Source of the DNA: Candidatus Kaistia colombiensis
Lineage (GTDB): Bacteria > Pseudomonadota > Alphaproteobacteria > Rhizobiales > Kaistiaceae
Direction of reading: 5' to 3'
DNA: 64,000 nucleotides
Assembly (NCBI GenBank): GCA_029203105.1
Contig: CP119318.1
Location: forward strand, 506,001-570,000
Shown here: positions 41,504 through 51,581 of the stretch, in pieces
How positions within the stretch are numbered: the stretch's first letter is position 1
How the letters are laid out: the number at the start of each line of letters is the position of its first letter
Made by a program: the position numbers and the translations under genes
The notes under the pieces: model-generated
Databases searched by the model: none
The model's input: only the letters and a program-made list of their open reading frames with translations
What the model was told of the DNA's origin: nothing

Positions 41504-41540
41504 GCGCCCGTCGACCTCCTCCCCGACGGGCGCTTTTTTT
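41504..41540 (+). ncRNA. Cuckoo-type sRNA hairpin 3, also the terminator
   Basis: GCGCCCGTCG and CGACGGGCGC pair perfectly around the loop ACCTCCTCCC and are followed by seven T residues, so the hairpin is both the last CcsR-like element and a Rho-independent terminator for the DUF1127 transcript. Confidence 0.88.
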
Positions 41541-41696
41541 ATGCGCGCACCGCTGGCAAGCGCCGCCGTCGCGCCCTCCCCCCCCGACGATCTTTTCGAC
41601 CGCCTCTTGAAACGGATCCCGGCGCGCGCCCATGTTCCAGTCCCGCAGTTGCGCGTGGCGGAACCCGCTGGCGCGCCCCGAGCCTCCGAGATCACC

Positions 41697-42197
41697 ATGG
41701 CGCTCTCCATCTATGAGGTTTCGATCCCGGTCTTCGTCCGATCCTTCGGCAATCTCCGGGCCATCCTCGACAAGGCCGCGGCGCAGGGCGCCGTCGACGG
41801 CACCGACCCGCAACGTCTGGTCGACGCCCGGCTCGCTCCCGACATGCTGCCGCTCGCCGGCCAGATCCAGCGCGCCAGCGACACCGCCAAGGGCGCCGGC
41901 GCCCGCCTCGCCGGCGTCGACAATCCAGGCTTTGCCGACACGGAAGCGACAATCGCCGAGCTGAAGGCCCGCATCGACCGCACCGTCGAATTCCTGACGT
42001 CGATCCCGCCCGCGGCGTTCGACGGCAGCGAGACCCGGACGATCTCGATGCGCAACGGCGCGCTGCAGCTGGATGGCAAGACCTATCTGCTCCGCCACGC
42101 GCTGCCGAACTTCTTCTTCCACGTGACGACCGCCTACGACATCCTGCGCCACAACGGCGTCGCCCTCGGCAAGGCCGACTATCTCGGCAGCTTCTAG
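41697..42197 (+). CDS. DUF1993 family protein
   Basis: The 166-residue protein from MALSIYEVSIPVFVRSFGNL continues DMLPLAGQIQRASDTAKGAG and ends PNFFFHVTTAYDILRHNGVA then LGKADYLGSF, the DUF1993 pattern (DinB-like four-helix bundle). Conserved His in FFHVTTAYDILRHNG could bind metal. Function unknown. The upstream open frame overlaps the terminator and is rejected. Confidence 0.92.
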   Translation: MALSIYEVSIPVFVRSFGNLRAILDKAAAQGAVDGTDPQRLVDARLAPDMLPLAGQIQRASDTAKGAGARLAGVDNPGFADTEATIAELKARIDRTVEFLTSIPPAAFDGSETRTISMRNGALQLDGKTYLLRHALPNFFFHVTTAYDILRHNGVALGKADYLGSF

Positions 42198-42228
42198 GGC
42201 TCACGCGCGCGACTCGACAAAAAGCCGG

Positions 42229-42471
42229 TTAGCGGACGTTGCTGATCGAGGGCTTTGCCGTGTCATGCCGGGTCTTGATCCTGCCGTCGCGGGTCGCCTT
42301 GCCGTCCAGCTCGTCGCGGGTCGGGATGCAGCGACCGATCTTTCGGCATTCCGCCCTCGAGGGCGCATCGGGCGGCGTCTGGGGCGGCTTGGCCGCCTCG
42401 GCCCGGGCTCCGGGGATGACCAGGCCAGCGAGCGTCACGATGGCGAGGGCGCTTCCGATCCTGCGGGGCAT
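42229..42471 (-). CDS. Small secreted hypothetical protein (80 aa)
   Basis: A GGAGG site precedes MPRRIGSALAIVTLAGLVIP, a signal peptide ending near ARA. The mature 55 residues hold two cysteines (ECRKIGRCIPTRDELDG). No family recognised. It lies between the DUF1993 gene and glpK. Confidence 0.7.
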   Translation of the reverse strand: MPRRIGSALAIVTLAGLVIPGARAEAAKPPQTPPDAPSRAECRKIGRCIPTRDELDGKATRDGRIKTRHDTAKPSISNVR

Positions 42472-42530
42472 GGCAACCTCCTGACGGATGTCGCCATGCT
42501 CGCACACCTTCCCCGACGGAGCCATCGCCG

Positions 42531-44021
<1,491 letters not shown>

Positions 44022-44351
44022 GCGGTCCTCCCGAACCCTGATTTCGATCCGCCAGCCAACGGTGAGCGCGGCGGCGCGCCCTTGCGCGCGGCAAGGCCGG
44101 CGGACCGCGGCGCGCCCATTCGAGCCGTTCCGGATTCCCCTCTCGGTCGATGCTAGCGCGTCGCCGGGACGAGCGCGAGACGGCCGGCGGCGATCCTGAG
44201 CCGGGCATCTGGCCGCATCGGCTTGACTTGATGTTGTTCGGCAACAGTTTGGACGGGAAACGGCATTCGCCGCGACACCGGATAGAATGATGCGCGATAA
44301 TGACCCGCCAGGCGGTATGCTCTCCTGCGCCGAAGCCGGATCGTCGAGGCA
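44022..44351. other. 330-bp divergent intergenic region
   Basis: This gap separates glpK (leftward) from the ABC-like gene (rightward) and must hold both promoters. I see TTGACTTGATG at about 44222 and GATAATG at about 44316, but no pair with correct spacing, and no repeat or RNA gene. Confidence 0.6.
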
Positions 44352-46199
44352 ATGACGGAAAGACCTGATGACTCCAACCCGAACGCCGGCGAAGGCGTGA
44401 CGGATGAAATCGCGGAGCTGGTCCAGCAGTTCAGGGCCTTCGTCTCCGCGCTCTGGAATTCCTCCGGCCGGCACAACTTCGTCCTGCTCACCGTCGGCAT
44501 CGTCACCGTCATCATCGCAACGGCCGGCATGCAGGTGGTCCTGAACAGCTGGAACAAGCCGTTCTACAACGCGATCGAAACCCGCAATCTCTCGTCGTTT
44601 CTCTACTACCTGATGGTATTCGCCGGCATCGCCGGCGTCCTGCTGGTGCTGAACGTCGCGCAGACGTGGCTCGCGCAGATGATCACGCTGCAATCGCGCA
44701 AATGGCTGACGCACGACCTGATCGAGCAATGGCTGGCGCCGCGCCGCCTGGTGCTTCTGGGCGATGCGGGCGATATCGGCATCAATCCGGACCAGCGCGT
44801 GCATGAGGACGCCCGCCATCTGGCCGAGCTTTCGGCCGGTCTGGGCATCGGCCTGTTCCAGTCGACGCTGCTGCTGATCAGCTTCGTCGGCGTGCTCTGG
44901 ATCCTGTCGAGCGGCGTCGTCCTCACCATCGCCAGCTACAGCTTCAGCATTCCCGGCTACATGGTCTGGTGCGCGCTGATCTTCGCCGCTACCGGCTCCT
45001 GGGTGAGCTGGCGCGTCGGGCGGCCGCTGATCGGCATCGGCGTCGAGCGCTATGCCCGCGAGGCCGATCTCCGATTCGCCATGGTGCAGATCAACGAGAA
45101 CGCCAACGGCATCGTCCTCAATGCCGGCGAGCCGGACGAGAGGCGGCGGCTCGATGACGAGCTTGCCCGCGTCGTCGAGGTGATGCGCCGCTTCGTCAAT
45201 GCGCTGGCCCGGCTGACCTGGATCACTGCCGGCTATGGATGGATCGGCCTCGTCGCCCCGATCATCATCGCGGCACCCGGCTATTTCGGCGGCAAACTTT
45301 CCTTCGGCGAACTGATGATGGTGGTCGGCGCCTTCAACCAGGTTCAGAACAGCCTGCGCTGGTTCGTCGACAATTTCAGCGCGATCGCCGATTGGCGCGC
45401 GACGCTCGCCCGCGTCATGAGCTTCCGCCAGGCGCTGGTGACGCTCGAGCAGCCCCGCTCCAGCGGCGAGCGCATCGAGTATGACCTCGAGCCGCTCGGC
45501 AATCTCCAGCTCGACCATGTCGCGGTCGACTGGACCGGGGAGCGCGCCGTGCTCGACGAGACATCGGTCGAGATCGTCCCCGGCGACCGCGTGCTGATCG
45601 TCGATCGCACCGGCGCCGGCCATGGCGCCCTGTTCTCGGCCCTGGCCGGTCTCTGGCCATGGGGAACCGGCAAGATCAGCCGTCCGCCACGCGCCAGCGT
45701 GATGTTCATGCCCGAACGCCCCTATGTGCCGGACGGCTCGCTGCGCGCCGCCCTCACCTATCCGTCCGATCCCGCCGGCTTCCGCGACGAGCTGCTGACC
45801 GAGACGATGCAGCGCGTCGGCCTCGGCCGCCTTACCGGATCGCTCGACCGCAAGGCGCGCTGGGGCAAGGAAATCTCCTATGACGACGAGGAGCGGCTGA
45901 CCTTCGCCCGGCTGCTGCTGCTGAAGCCCCGATGGGTATTCACCGAGCAGACCATCGACGGGCTCGACGAGGACCAGCGCGCGATTTTCACCTCGATCAT
46001 GAACGAGGATCTCGCCGGTTCCGCCGTGGTGACCGTCTCCAGCCGCGCCACGACCAGCGATTTCTACACGCGGACCATCAATCTGGTGGACACCACGCCA
46101 CCAGCGCCCGTTCCAGACCCCGCCCTCAACAGGACCCGAGCGATTCCGGATGAACAAGTCAAGCAGCCCGAGCCGTCGAGCGCCCGGCCCATCGACTAA
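44352..46199 (+). CDS. SbmA/YddA-like ABC membrane protein with degenerate ATPase domain
   Basis: The 615-residue protein has the SbmA/BacA-like membrane domain (ABC_membrane_2 type; NSWNKPFYNAIETRNLSSFL, WLAQMITLQSRKWLTHDLIE) over residues 45-340, and a nucleotide-binding-like domain from about 385. In that domain every catalytic motif is altered: Walker A reads DRTGAGHGA (418-426) with His for Lys and Gly for Ser/Thr, the LSGGE signature reads ISYDDEE, the Walker B Asp is Thr531, and the switch His is Ser564. It should not hydrolyse ATP by itself. The glucanase gene begins 50 bp before its stop. Confidence 0.9.
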   Translation: MTERPDDSNPNAGEGVTDEIAELVQQFRAFVSALWNSSGRHNFVLLTVGIVTVIIATAGMQVVLNSWNKPFYNAIETRNLSSFLYYLMVFAGIAGVLLVLNVAQTWLAQMITLQSRKWLTHDLIEQWLAPRRLVLLGDAGDIGINPDQRVHEDARHLAELSAGLGIGLFQSTLLLISFVGVLWILSSGVVLTIASYSFSIPGYMVWCALIFAATGSWVSWRVGRPLIGIGVERYAREADLRFAMVQINENANGIVLNAGEPDERRRLDDELARVVEVMRRFVNALARLTWITAGYGWIGLVAPIIIAAPGYFGGKLSFGELMMVVGAFNQVQNSLRWFVDNFSAIADWRATLARVMSFRQALVTLEQPRSSGERIEYDLEPLGNLQLDHVAVDWTGERAVLDETSVEIVPGDRVLIVDRTGAGHGALFSALAGLWPWGTGKISRPPRASVMFMPERPYVPDGSLRAALTYPSDPAGFRDELLTETMQRVGLGRLTGSLDRKARWGKEISYDDEERLTFARLLLLKPRWVFTEQTIDGLDEDQRAIFTSIMNEDLAGSAVVTVSSRATTSDFYTRTINLVDTTPPAPVPDPALNRTRAIPDEQVKQPEPSSARPID

Positions 46200-47469
46200 G
46201 ATCGCGGGCAAGGCCGCCGCAGCGACCGCAAGACCGGACGACGATGCGCTGCTCGAACGGGTACAGCGCCAGAGCTTCCGCTATTTCTGGGAGTTCGGCC
46301 ATCCGGTCAGCGGGCTCGCCCGGGACCGCACGGGAGGCGACGACGAGGTCGTGACGCTCGGCGGCTCCGGCTTCGGCGTCATGGCAATCGTCGTCGCCGT
46401 CGAGCGCGGCTGGATCTCGCGCCAGGAAGCGGTCGAGCGGCTGCACAAGATGGTCGGCTTCCTGGAGCAGGCCGAGAGCTTTCACGGCGCCTACCCGCAC
46501 TTCATGAACGGCACGACGGGCAAGGTAGTGCGCTATGCCCGCAAGGACGACGGCGCCGACTTGGTCGAGACGGCGTTCTGGATCCAGGGCCTGATCGCCG
46601 CCCAGGTCTATTTCGACCGTCAGGACGGCAAGGAGCCCTGGCTGCGCGGCCGCATCGAGGGCATGCGCCGCGCCGTCGAATGGAGCTGGTTCACCCGCGA
46701 CGGCCGCGACGGGCTCTTCTGGCACTGGAGCCCGAACCATGGCTGGGCGATGAACCATGAGATCCTCGGCTGGAACGAGTGCCTCATCCTCTTCGTGCTG
46801 GCGGCGGGCGCCGAGCAATATTCGATCCCGCCCGCCGCCTATCACAACGGCTTCGCCCAGAGCCGCACCTTCATCAACCGTCGCCCGCAATACGGCATCG
46901 AACTGCCGCTCGGCCCGGATGGCGGCGGCCCGCTGTTCTTCGCGCATTATTCGTTTCTCGGGCTCGACCCGCGCGGGCTCACCGACCGCTATGCCGATTA
47001 CTGGGCGCAGAATGTCGCCCACACCCGGCTGAACCGCGCCTATTGCATCGCCAATCCCGGCGGCTTCAAGGGCTATGGCCCGGACTGCTGGGGGCTGACG
47101 GCCTGCGACAACCCGACCGGCTACTCGGCCCACGCGCCCGACAATGACCGTGGCGTCATCGCGCCGACGGCGGCCATCTCCAGCCTTCCCTATCTGCCTG
47201 ACATCGCCATGCGGACGCTCCGCCACTTCCATGACGACATGGGCGACCGACTCTGGGGCGAATACGGCTTCTTCGACGCCTTCAGCGAGAGCGCCGACTG
47301 GGTGGCGAAAACGCATCTCGCCATCGACCAGGGCCCGCAGATCGTCATGATCGAGAACTACCGCAGCGGCCTGATCTGGAACCTGTTCATGCGCGACGCG
47401 GAAGTCCGCCGCGGCCTGCAGCGCCTCGATTTCCAGAGCCCGCATTTTTTGGATGTGCCGGCCGCGTGA
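46150..47469 (+). CDS. GH144-type glycoside hydrolase (glycoamylase family, beta-1,2-glucanase-like)
   Basis: The 439-residue protein has LLERVQRQSFRYFWEFGHPV, GGSGFGVMAIVVAVERGWIS, WIQGLIAAQVYF, GLFWHWSPNHGWAMNHEILG, WNECLILFVLAAG and GPDCWGLTACDNPTGYSAHA, the pattern of the glycoamylase domain (PF10091), which includes GH144 endo-beta-1,2-glucanases and the C-terminal domain of cyclic beta-1,2-glucan synthases. No signal peptide is obvious after the Ser/Pro/Lys-rich start. Substrate in this organism may be its own periplasmic cyclic glucan. Start at 46150 overlaps the ABC gene by 50 bp. Confidence 0.88.
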   Translation: MNKSSSPSRRAPGPSTKIAGKAAAATARPDDDALLERVQRQSFRYFWEFGHPVSGLARDRTGGDDEVVTLGGSGFGVMAIVVAVERGWISRQEAVERLHKMVGFLEQAESFHGAYPHFMNGTTGKVVRYARKDDGADLVETAFWIQGLIAAQVYFDRQDGKEPWLRGRIEGMRRAVEWSWFTRDGRDGLFWHWSPNHGWAMNHEILGWNECLILFVLAAGAEQYSIPPAAYHNGFAQSRTFINRRPQYGIELPLGPDGGGPLFFAHYSFLGLDPRGLTDRYADYWAQNVAHTRLNRAYCIANPGGFKGYGPDCWGLTACDNPTGYSAHAPDNDRGVIAPTAAISSLPYLPDIAMRTLRHFHDDMGDRLWGEYGFFDAFSESADWVAKTHLAIDQGPQIVMIENYRSGLIWNLFMRDAEVRRGLQRLDFQSPHFLDVPAA

Positions 47470-47518
47470 GGCGCGCGCCCTCACCGCGGACACGGAAGCC
47501 GACCGCCCCAAGCTCCGC

Positions 47519-47654
47519 CGTCATCCCTGCGCAAGCAGGGATCCACCTCTTCAGTAGCGGCTTTGACAGCCGGCGGGACGGCATGGGGCATGACGCTCGC
47601 GCCCCGCATGCGAGCCTCGCACCAGCATGGATTCCTGCTTGCGCAGGAATGACG
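47519..47654. repeat. Palindromic intergenic repeat with 27-bp arms
   Basis: The arms 47519-47545 and 47628-47654 are inverted copies with two mismatches, and each contains its own palindrome CCTGCGCAAGCAGG. The unit lies in the 259-bp gap between the glucanase gene and pncB. This core is a common dispersed element in alphaproteobacteria. A CTCCCGCATGCGGGAG palindrome follows at about 47681. Confidence 0.85.
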
Positions 47655-47728
47655 ACGGAGACCGTTACCGGGACGGAGGGCTCCCGCATGCGGGAGAGGG
47701 GCTGGGGTGAGGGTTTTCTGCCTGCCCC

Positions 47729-49045
47729 TCACACCAGCAGCGGCTGCGCCATCAGGTCCTGGTGGCCGAAGACGCGGCGGTAGCGGGCGATCTCGTCGGC
47801 CGGTCCGGTCGCCTTGTTGGCATTGTCGGAGAGCTTGACCGCCGGCCGGCCATTGGCCGACACCACCTTGCAGACCAGCGAGATCGCCTGCAGCCGGTCA
47901 TCTTTGCCGTCCGGGGCGCAATGGCGGAAATCATTCGTGACGTTGGTGCCCCAACCGATCGACAGATTGACCCGGCCGCGGAAATGGCGCGCCGCCTCCT
48001 CGATCGTGTCGATGTCCATACCGTCCGACAGCACCAGCAGCTTCTCGCGCGGGTCGCAGCCATGCAGCTGCCACCAGGCGATTGCCTCCTCGGCGCCCTC
48101 GATCGGCGGCTTCGAATCGGGCCGCAGCCCCTTCCAGTTCAGCACCCAGTCCGGCGCGTTGCGCAGGAACGGCGTCGTGCCATAGGTGTCGGGCAGCATG
48201 ACCAGCAGATTGCCGTCATACATCTCCTGCCAGTCGCGCAGCACCTGGTAGGGGGCGTCGCGCAGCGCCTCGTCGCTTTCGGCCAGCGCCGCGTAGACCA
48301 TCGGCAGCTCATGCGCATTGGTGCCGACGGCCTCGAGACCGGCCGCCATCGCCATCTTGACGTTGGAGGTACCGACGAAATTGTCGCCAAGCCCCTCCTG
48401 CAACGCCTCGACGCACCATTTCTGCCAGAGATAGCCATGGCGGCGGCGGGTGCCGAAATCGGAAACCTTCAGCGGGCCTTCCTGGGCAAGGACGCGCAGG
48501 CGTTCGATCTTGCCCCACAGCTTGGCCTTGGCCTTGGCATAGAGAACGTCGAGCTCGAACCGGCTCATGCCCTTCATCGCGGCGCGGGCGCGCAGCTCGC
48601 TGACGATGGCGAGCGCCGGCACCTCCCACAGCGTCGTCTCGCTCCAGAGTCCCTCAAAGAGCAGCTCGTACTGGCCGTCCTCGGTGCGGCGAAGCTCGTA
48701 TTCCGGCAACTGGAAGTTCTCGAGCCAGTCGAGGAAGTCCGGCTTGAAGATCTGCTTCACGCCGTAGAACGTGTTGCCGGCCAGCCAGATCAGCTCATTC
48801 TTCTGGAAACGCAGCGTGCGCGCGTGATCGAGCTGGTCGCGTAGTTCCTGTTCGTCGATGACCTCGCCGAGCCGCACCGTCTTGGTGCGGTTGATCATGC
48901 CGAAGGTGGCGCGCACATCCGGCGACTTGGCCCGGATCAGCTGCAACATCAGGAACTTGTAGAAATCCGTATCGAGCAGGGTCCGCACGATCGGATCGAT
49001 GCGGAAGCCGTGATTGTACACGCGGGTAGCAATATCGAGCGACAT
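47729..49045 (-). CDS. pncB: Nicotinate phosphoribosyltransferase
   Basis: PncB makes nicotinate mononucleotide from nicotinate and PRPP in NAD salvage. The 438-residue form starts MSLDIATRVYNHGFRIDPIV and contains LLDTDFYKFLMLQLI, FGTRRRHGYLWQK, GTSNVKMAMAAGLEAVGTNA, SDGMDIDTIEEAARHF and SIGWGTNVTNDF, the standard type-II PRTase fold motifs. The longer open frame is rejected because the domain begins here. Transcribed leftward, alone. Confidence 0.95.
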   Translation of the reverse strand: MSLDIATRVYNHGFRIDPIVRTLLDTDFYKFLMLQLIRAKSPDVRATFGMINRTKTVRLGEVIDEQELRDQLDHARTLRFQKNELIWLAGNTFYGVKQIFKPDFLDWLENFQLPEYELRRTEDGQYELLFEGLWSETTLWEVPALAIVSELRARAAMKGMSRFELDVLYAKAKAKLWGKIERLRVLAQEGPLKVSDFGTRRRHGYLWQKWCVEALQEGLGDNFVGTSNVKMAMAAGLEAVGTNAHELPMVYAALAESDEALRDAPYQVLRDWQEMYDGNLLVMLPDTYGTTPFLRNAPDWVLNWKGLRPDSKPPIEGAEEAIAWWQLHGCDPREKLLVLSDGMDIDTIEEAARHFRGRVNLSIGWGTNVTNDFRHCAPDGKDDRLQAISLVCKVVSANGRPAVKLSDNANKATGPADEIARYRRVFGHQDLMAQPLLV

Positions 49046-49431
49046 GGATATGTCCGTAACGGAAGACGACGCCCGATCTCGGCCCCAAATGCGGGCGGTC
49101 GGATAGCGGGGCGTGCGAGAGGCGAGCGAGATCCTTGCAACGTGGCCCGCTAGTGAAGCAGCCCCTGCGTCCGCCCGCAAGTCAGGTGAGGATGGAAGCC
49201 GCCACCAGACGTCGGATTGCGTCACTTCCCCCCTGTTTTACGGCTGATTTTCGTTCAAAATTCGTCACGCAGGCCACCCCCGGTGCCGGCGATCGCCCGC
49301 AAGCCCGCCTGCGCGACGCCTTCCCACGGCCGAACTGCGCGGCAGTATGGAATTTCTCTGATCTTTCCGCCATATATGCGCCAACACTCCCGGGCTGACG
49401 AAACGGCCCGCAGCGTGATGATCGGAACGTC
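49046..49431. other. 386-bp divergent intergenic region (pncB / dapF)
   Basis: Promoters of both divergent genes must lie here. The sequence shows no recognisable RNA gene, repeat or operator. The AT-rich stretch GATTTTCGTTCAAAATTCG (about 49246-49264) is the most promoter-like segment but has no clear boxes. Confidence 0.6.
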
Positions 49432-50316
49432 ATGAACGCCCCCTTCGCCAAGATGAACGGCATCGGCAACCGGATTACCGTGCTCGACATGCGCGGCGCC
49501 GACCAGCGCCTCGATGCCGCCCAGGCACGCGCCATCGCCGCCGACCCGCGCACGGAATTCGACCAGCTGATGGTGATCGAGCCGCCCAAGAGCGCCGGCA
49601 CCGACGCATTCATGACGATCTTCAACACCGACGGCTCGCTGTCCGGCGCCTGCGGCAACGGCACGCGCTGTGTCGCGCTGGTGCTGAGCCGCGAAAGCGG
49701 CCGCGAGGCGATGAAGCTCGAGACCTCGGCTGGCCTGCTCGACGTCCGGGTGCGCGGCGCCGATGCGATCACCGTCGACATGGGCGAGCCGCGCTTCGGC
49801 TGGGCCGAGATTCCGCTCTCCGTGCCGTTCGAGGACACCGGTGCCATCGATTTGAGCTTCGGCTCGGTCGACGCGCCGATCCTGTCGCACCCGGCGGTGG
49901 CCAATATCGGCAATCCGCACGCGATCTACTGGGTCGACGATGTCGCCGCCATCGATCTTGGCCGCATCGGCCCGATCCTCGAGCGCGACCCGATTTTTCC
50001 CGAACGCGCGAACATTTCGATCGCCCAGGTGACGTCCGAGCGTGCGATCACACTGCGCGTCTGGGAACGCGGCGCCGGATTGACGCTCGCCTGCGGCTCG
50101 GCCGCCTGCGCCACCGCCGTCTCCGCCGCCCGCCTCGGCAAGACCGGCCGCAAGGTCGACGTCCGGCTGCCGGGCGGCGTGCTCAACATCGAATGGCGCG
50201 ACGACAACCACATCCTGATGACCGGCGCGGCCGAATTCGAGCATGAGGGCGTGATCGCGCTCGGCGCCGAAATCCGCATCGACGTCGCGCCGGATACGAT
50301 CGCCCGCCGCGCATGA
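49432..50316 (+). CDS. dapF: Diaminopimelate epimerase
   Basis: DapF interconverts LL- and meso-diaminopimelate for lysine and peptidoglycan synthesis. The 294-residue protein has KMNGIGNRITVLDMR, SGACGNGTRCVALVL with Cys74 and LTLACGSAACATAVSAARLG with Cys221, the two catalytic cysteines. NAFMTIFNTDGS and NIGNPHAIYWVDD complete the pattern. The N-terminal GIGN-R replaces the more common GxGNDF. Coupled to the next gene by ATGA overlap. Confidence 0.96.
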   Translation: MNAPFAKMNGIGNRITVLDMRGADQRLDAAQARAIAADPRTEFDQLMVIEPPKSAGTDAFMTIFNTDGSLSGACGNGTRCVALVLSRESGREAMKLETSAGLLDVRVRGADAITVDMGEPRFGWAEIPLSVPFEDTGAIDLSFGSVDAPILSHPAVANIGNPHAIYWVDDVAAIDLGRIGPILERDPIFPERANISIAQVTSERAITLRVWERGAGLTLACGSAACATAVSAARLGKTGRKVDVRLPGGVLNIEWRDDNHILMTGAAEFEHEGVIALGAEIRIDVAPDTIARRA

Positions 50317-51578
50317 CGATCGAGACCATCACCTTCGGATGCCGCCTCAACACGCTCGAAACCGAGGTGATGCGGAACCGGGCGGCGGAAGCCGGCCTCA
50401 CCGACGCGGTGATCATCAACACCTGTGCCGTCACCGCCGAGGCGGTGCGCCAGGCGCGGCAGACCATCCGCCGGACCCGCCGCGAGCGGCCGGACGTCAA
50501 GATCGTCGTCTCCGGCTGCGCCGCGCAGACGGAAGCCGGAACCTTCGCCGCCATGGAAGAGGTCGATCTCGTCCTCGGCAACGCGGAAAAGCTGACCACT
50601 GCCGCCTATCGGCCGCTCGGGCTTCAGATCGCCGATCATGAGCGCGTAAAAGTCGCCGACATCATGGAGGTGCGCGAGACCGCCGGCCATCTCGTCGCCG
50701 GCATGGACGGCCACACGCGTTCGTTCGTCCAGGTCCAGAACGGCTGCGACCATCGCTGCACCTTCTGCATCATCCCCTATGGCCGCGGCCTCTCGCGCTC
50801 CGTGCCGATGGGCGCGGTGGTCGAGCAGATCCGCCAGCTCACCGAGACCGGCCATGCCGAAATCGTCCTGACCGGCGTCGACATGACCGCCTATGGCAGC
50901 GACCTGCCGGGCCGGCCGACGCTCGGCACGCTGGTCACGGCGATCCTGAAGCTGGTGCCCGAACTGCCCCGCCTGCGGCTGTCCTCGATCGACACGATCG
51001 AGGTGGATGACGCACTGATGCGGGCGATCGGCGAGGATGAGCGGCTGATGCCGCATTTCCACCTGTCGCTGCAGGCCGGCGACGACATGATCCTGAAGCG
51101 GATGAAGCGCCGGCACGGCCGCGCCGATGCGATCCGTTTTTGCGACGATGTCCGGCGGCTGCGGCCCGACGTCGTCTTCGGCGCCGACATCATCGCCGGC
51201 TTCCCGACCGAGAGCGACGCGATGTTCGAGAACTCGCTGGCGCTGGTCGATGATTGCGGGCTGACGCATCTGCATGTCTTCCCGTTCTCGCCCCGCCCCG
51301 GCACGCCGGCGGCGCGGATGCCGCAGCTTGACCACGCCACCATCAAGGCCCGGGCCGCCCAGTTGCGCGAAAAGGGTCAGGCGACGCTTGCCGCCCATCT
51401 CGACCGCGAGATCGGCGCGACGCGCCACGTGCTGATGGAAAAGGGCGGCCTCGGCCGCACCGAGCATTTCACCCCGGTTTCCATGCCGGGCATCGCCGCC
51501 GGGACGCTTGTTTCGGCCCATATCACTGGACGGACGGCATCGGGCCTCCTTGCCACCCCACTCGCAGAGGCCGCCTGA
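50313..51578 (+). CDS. mtaB: tRNA methylthiotransferase MtaB (threonylcarbamoyladenosine C2)
   Basis: MtaB adds a methylthio group to t6A37 of tRNA. The 421-residue protein has the three N-terminal cysteines of the UPF0004 domain (Cys10, Cys38, Cys69), the radical-SAM cluster CDHRCTFC (Cys145, 149, 152), VLTGVDMTAYGSDLPGRPTL and a C-terminal TRAM-like tail. It uses t6A, the product of tsaD found at 2258-3349. It is translated with dapF and followed after 3 bp by ftsY. Confidence 0.93.
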   Translation: MTIETITFGCRLNTLETEVMRNRAAEAGLTDAVIINTCAVTAEAVRQARQTIRRTRRERPDVKIVVSGCAAQTEAGTFAAMEEVDLVLGNAEKLTTAAYRPLGLQIADHERVKVADIMEVRETAGHLVAGMDGHTRSFVQVQNGCDHRCTFCIIPYGRGLSRSVPMGAVVEQIRQLTETGHAEIVLTGVDMTAYGSDLPGRPTLGTLVTAILKLVPELPRLRLSSIDTIEVDDALMRAIGEDERLMPHFHLSLQAGDDMILKRMKRRHGRADAIRFCDDVRRLRPDVVFGADIIAGFPTESDAMFENSLALVDDCGLTHLHVFPFSPRPGTPAARMPQLDHATIKARAAQLREKGQATLAAHLDREIGATRHVLMEKGGLGRTEHFTPVSMPGIAAGTLVSAHITGRTASGLLATPLAEAA

Positions 51579-51581
51579 ACC

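Noticed and set aside
44022..44351. Riboswitch upstream of glpK or the ABC gene
   Set aside because: No conserved riboswitch core could be recognised.
44022..46211. Long N-terminal extension of the glpK frame
   Set aside because: It is antisense to the ABC gene and adds no recognisable domain. GlpK starts at 44021.
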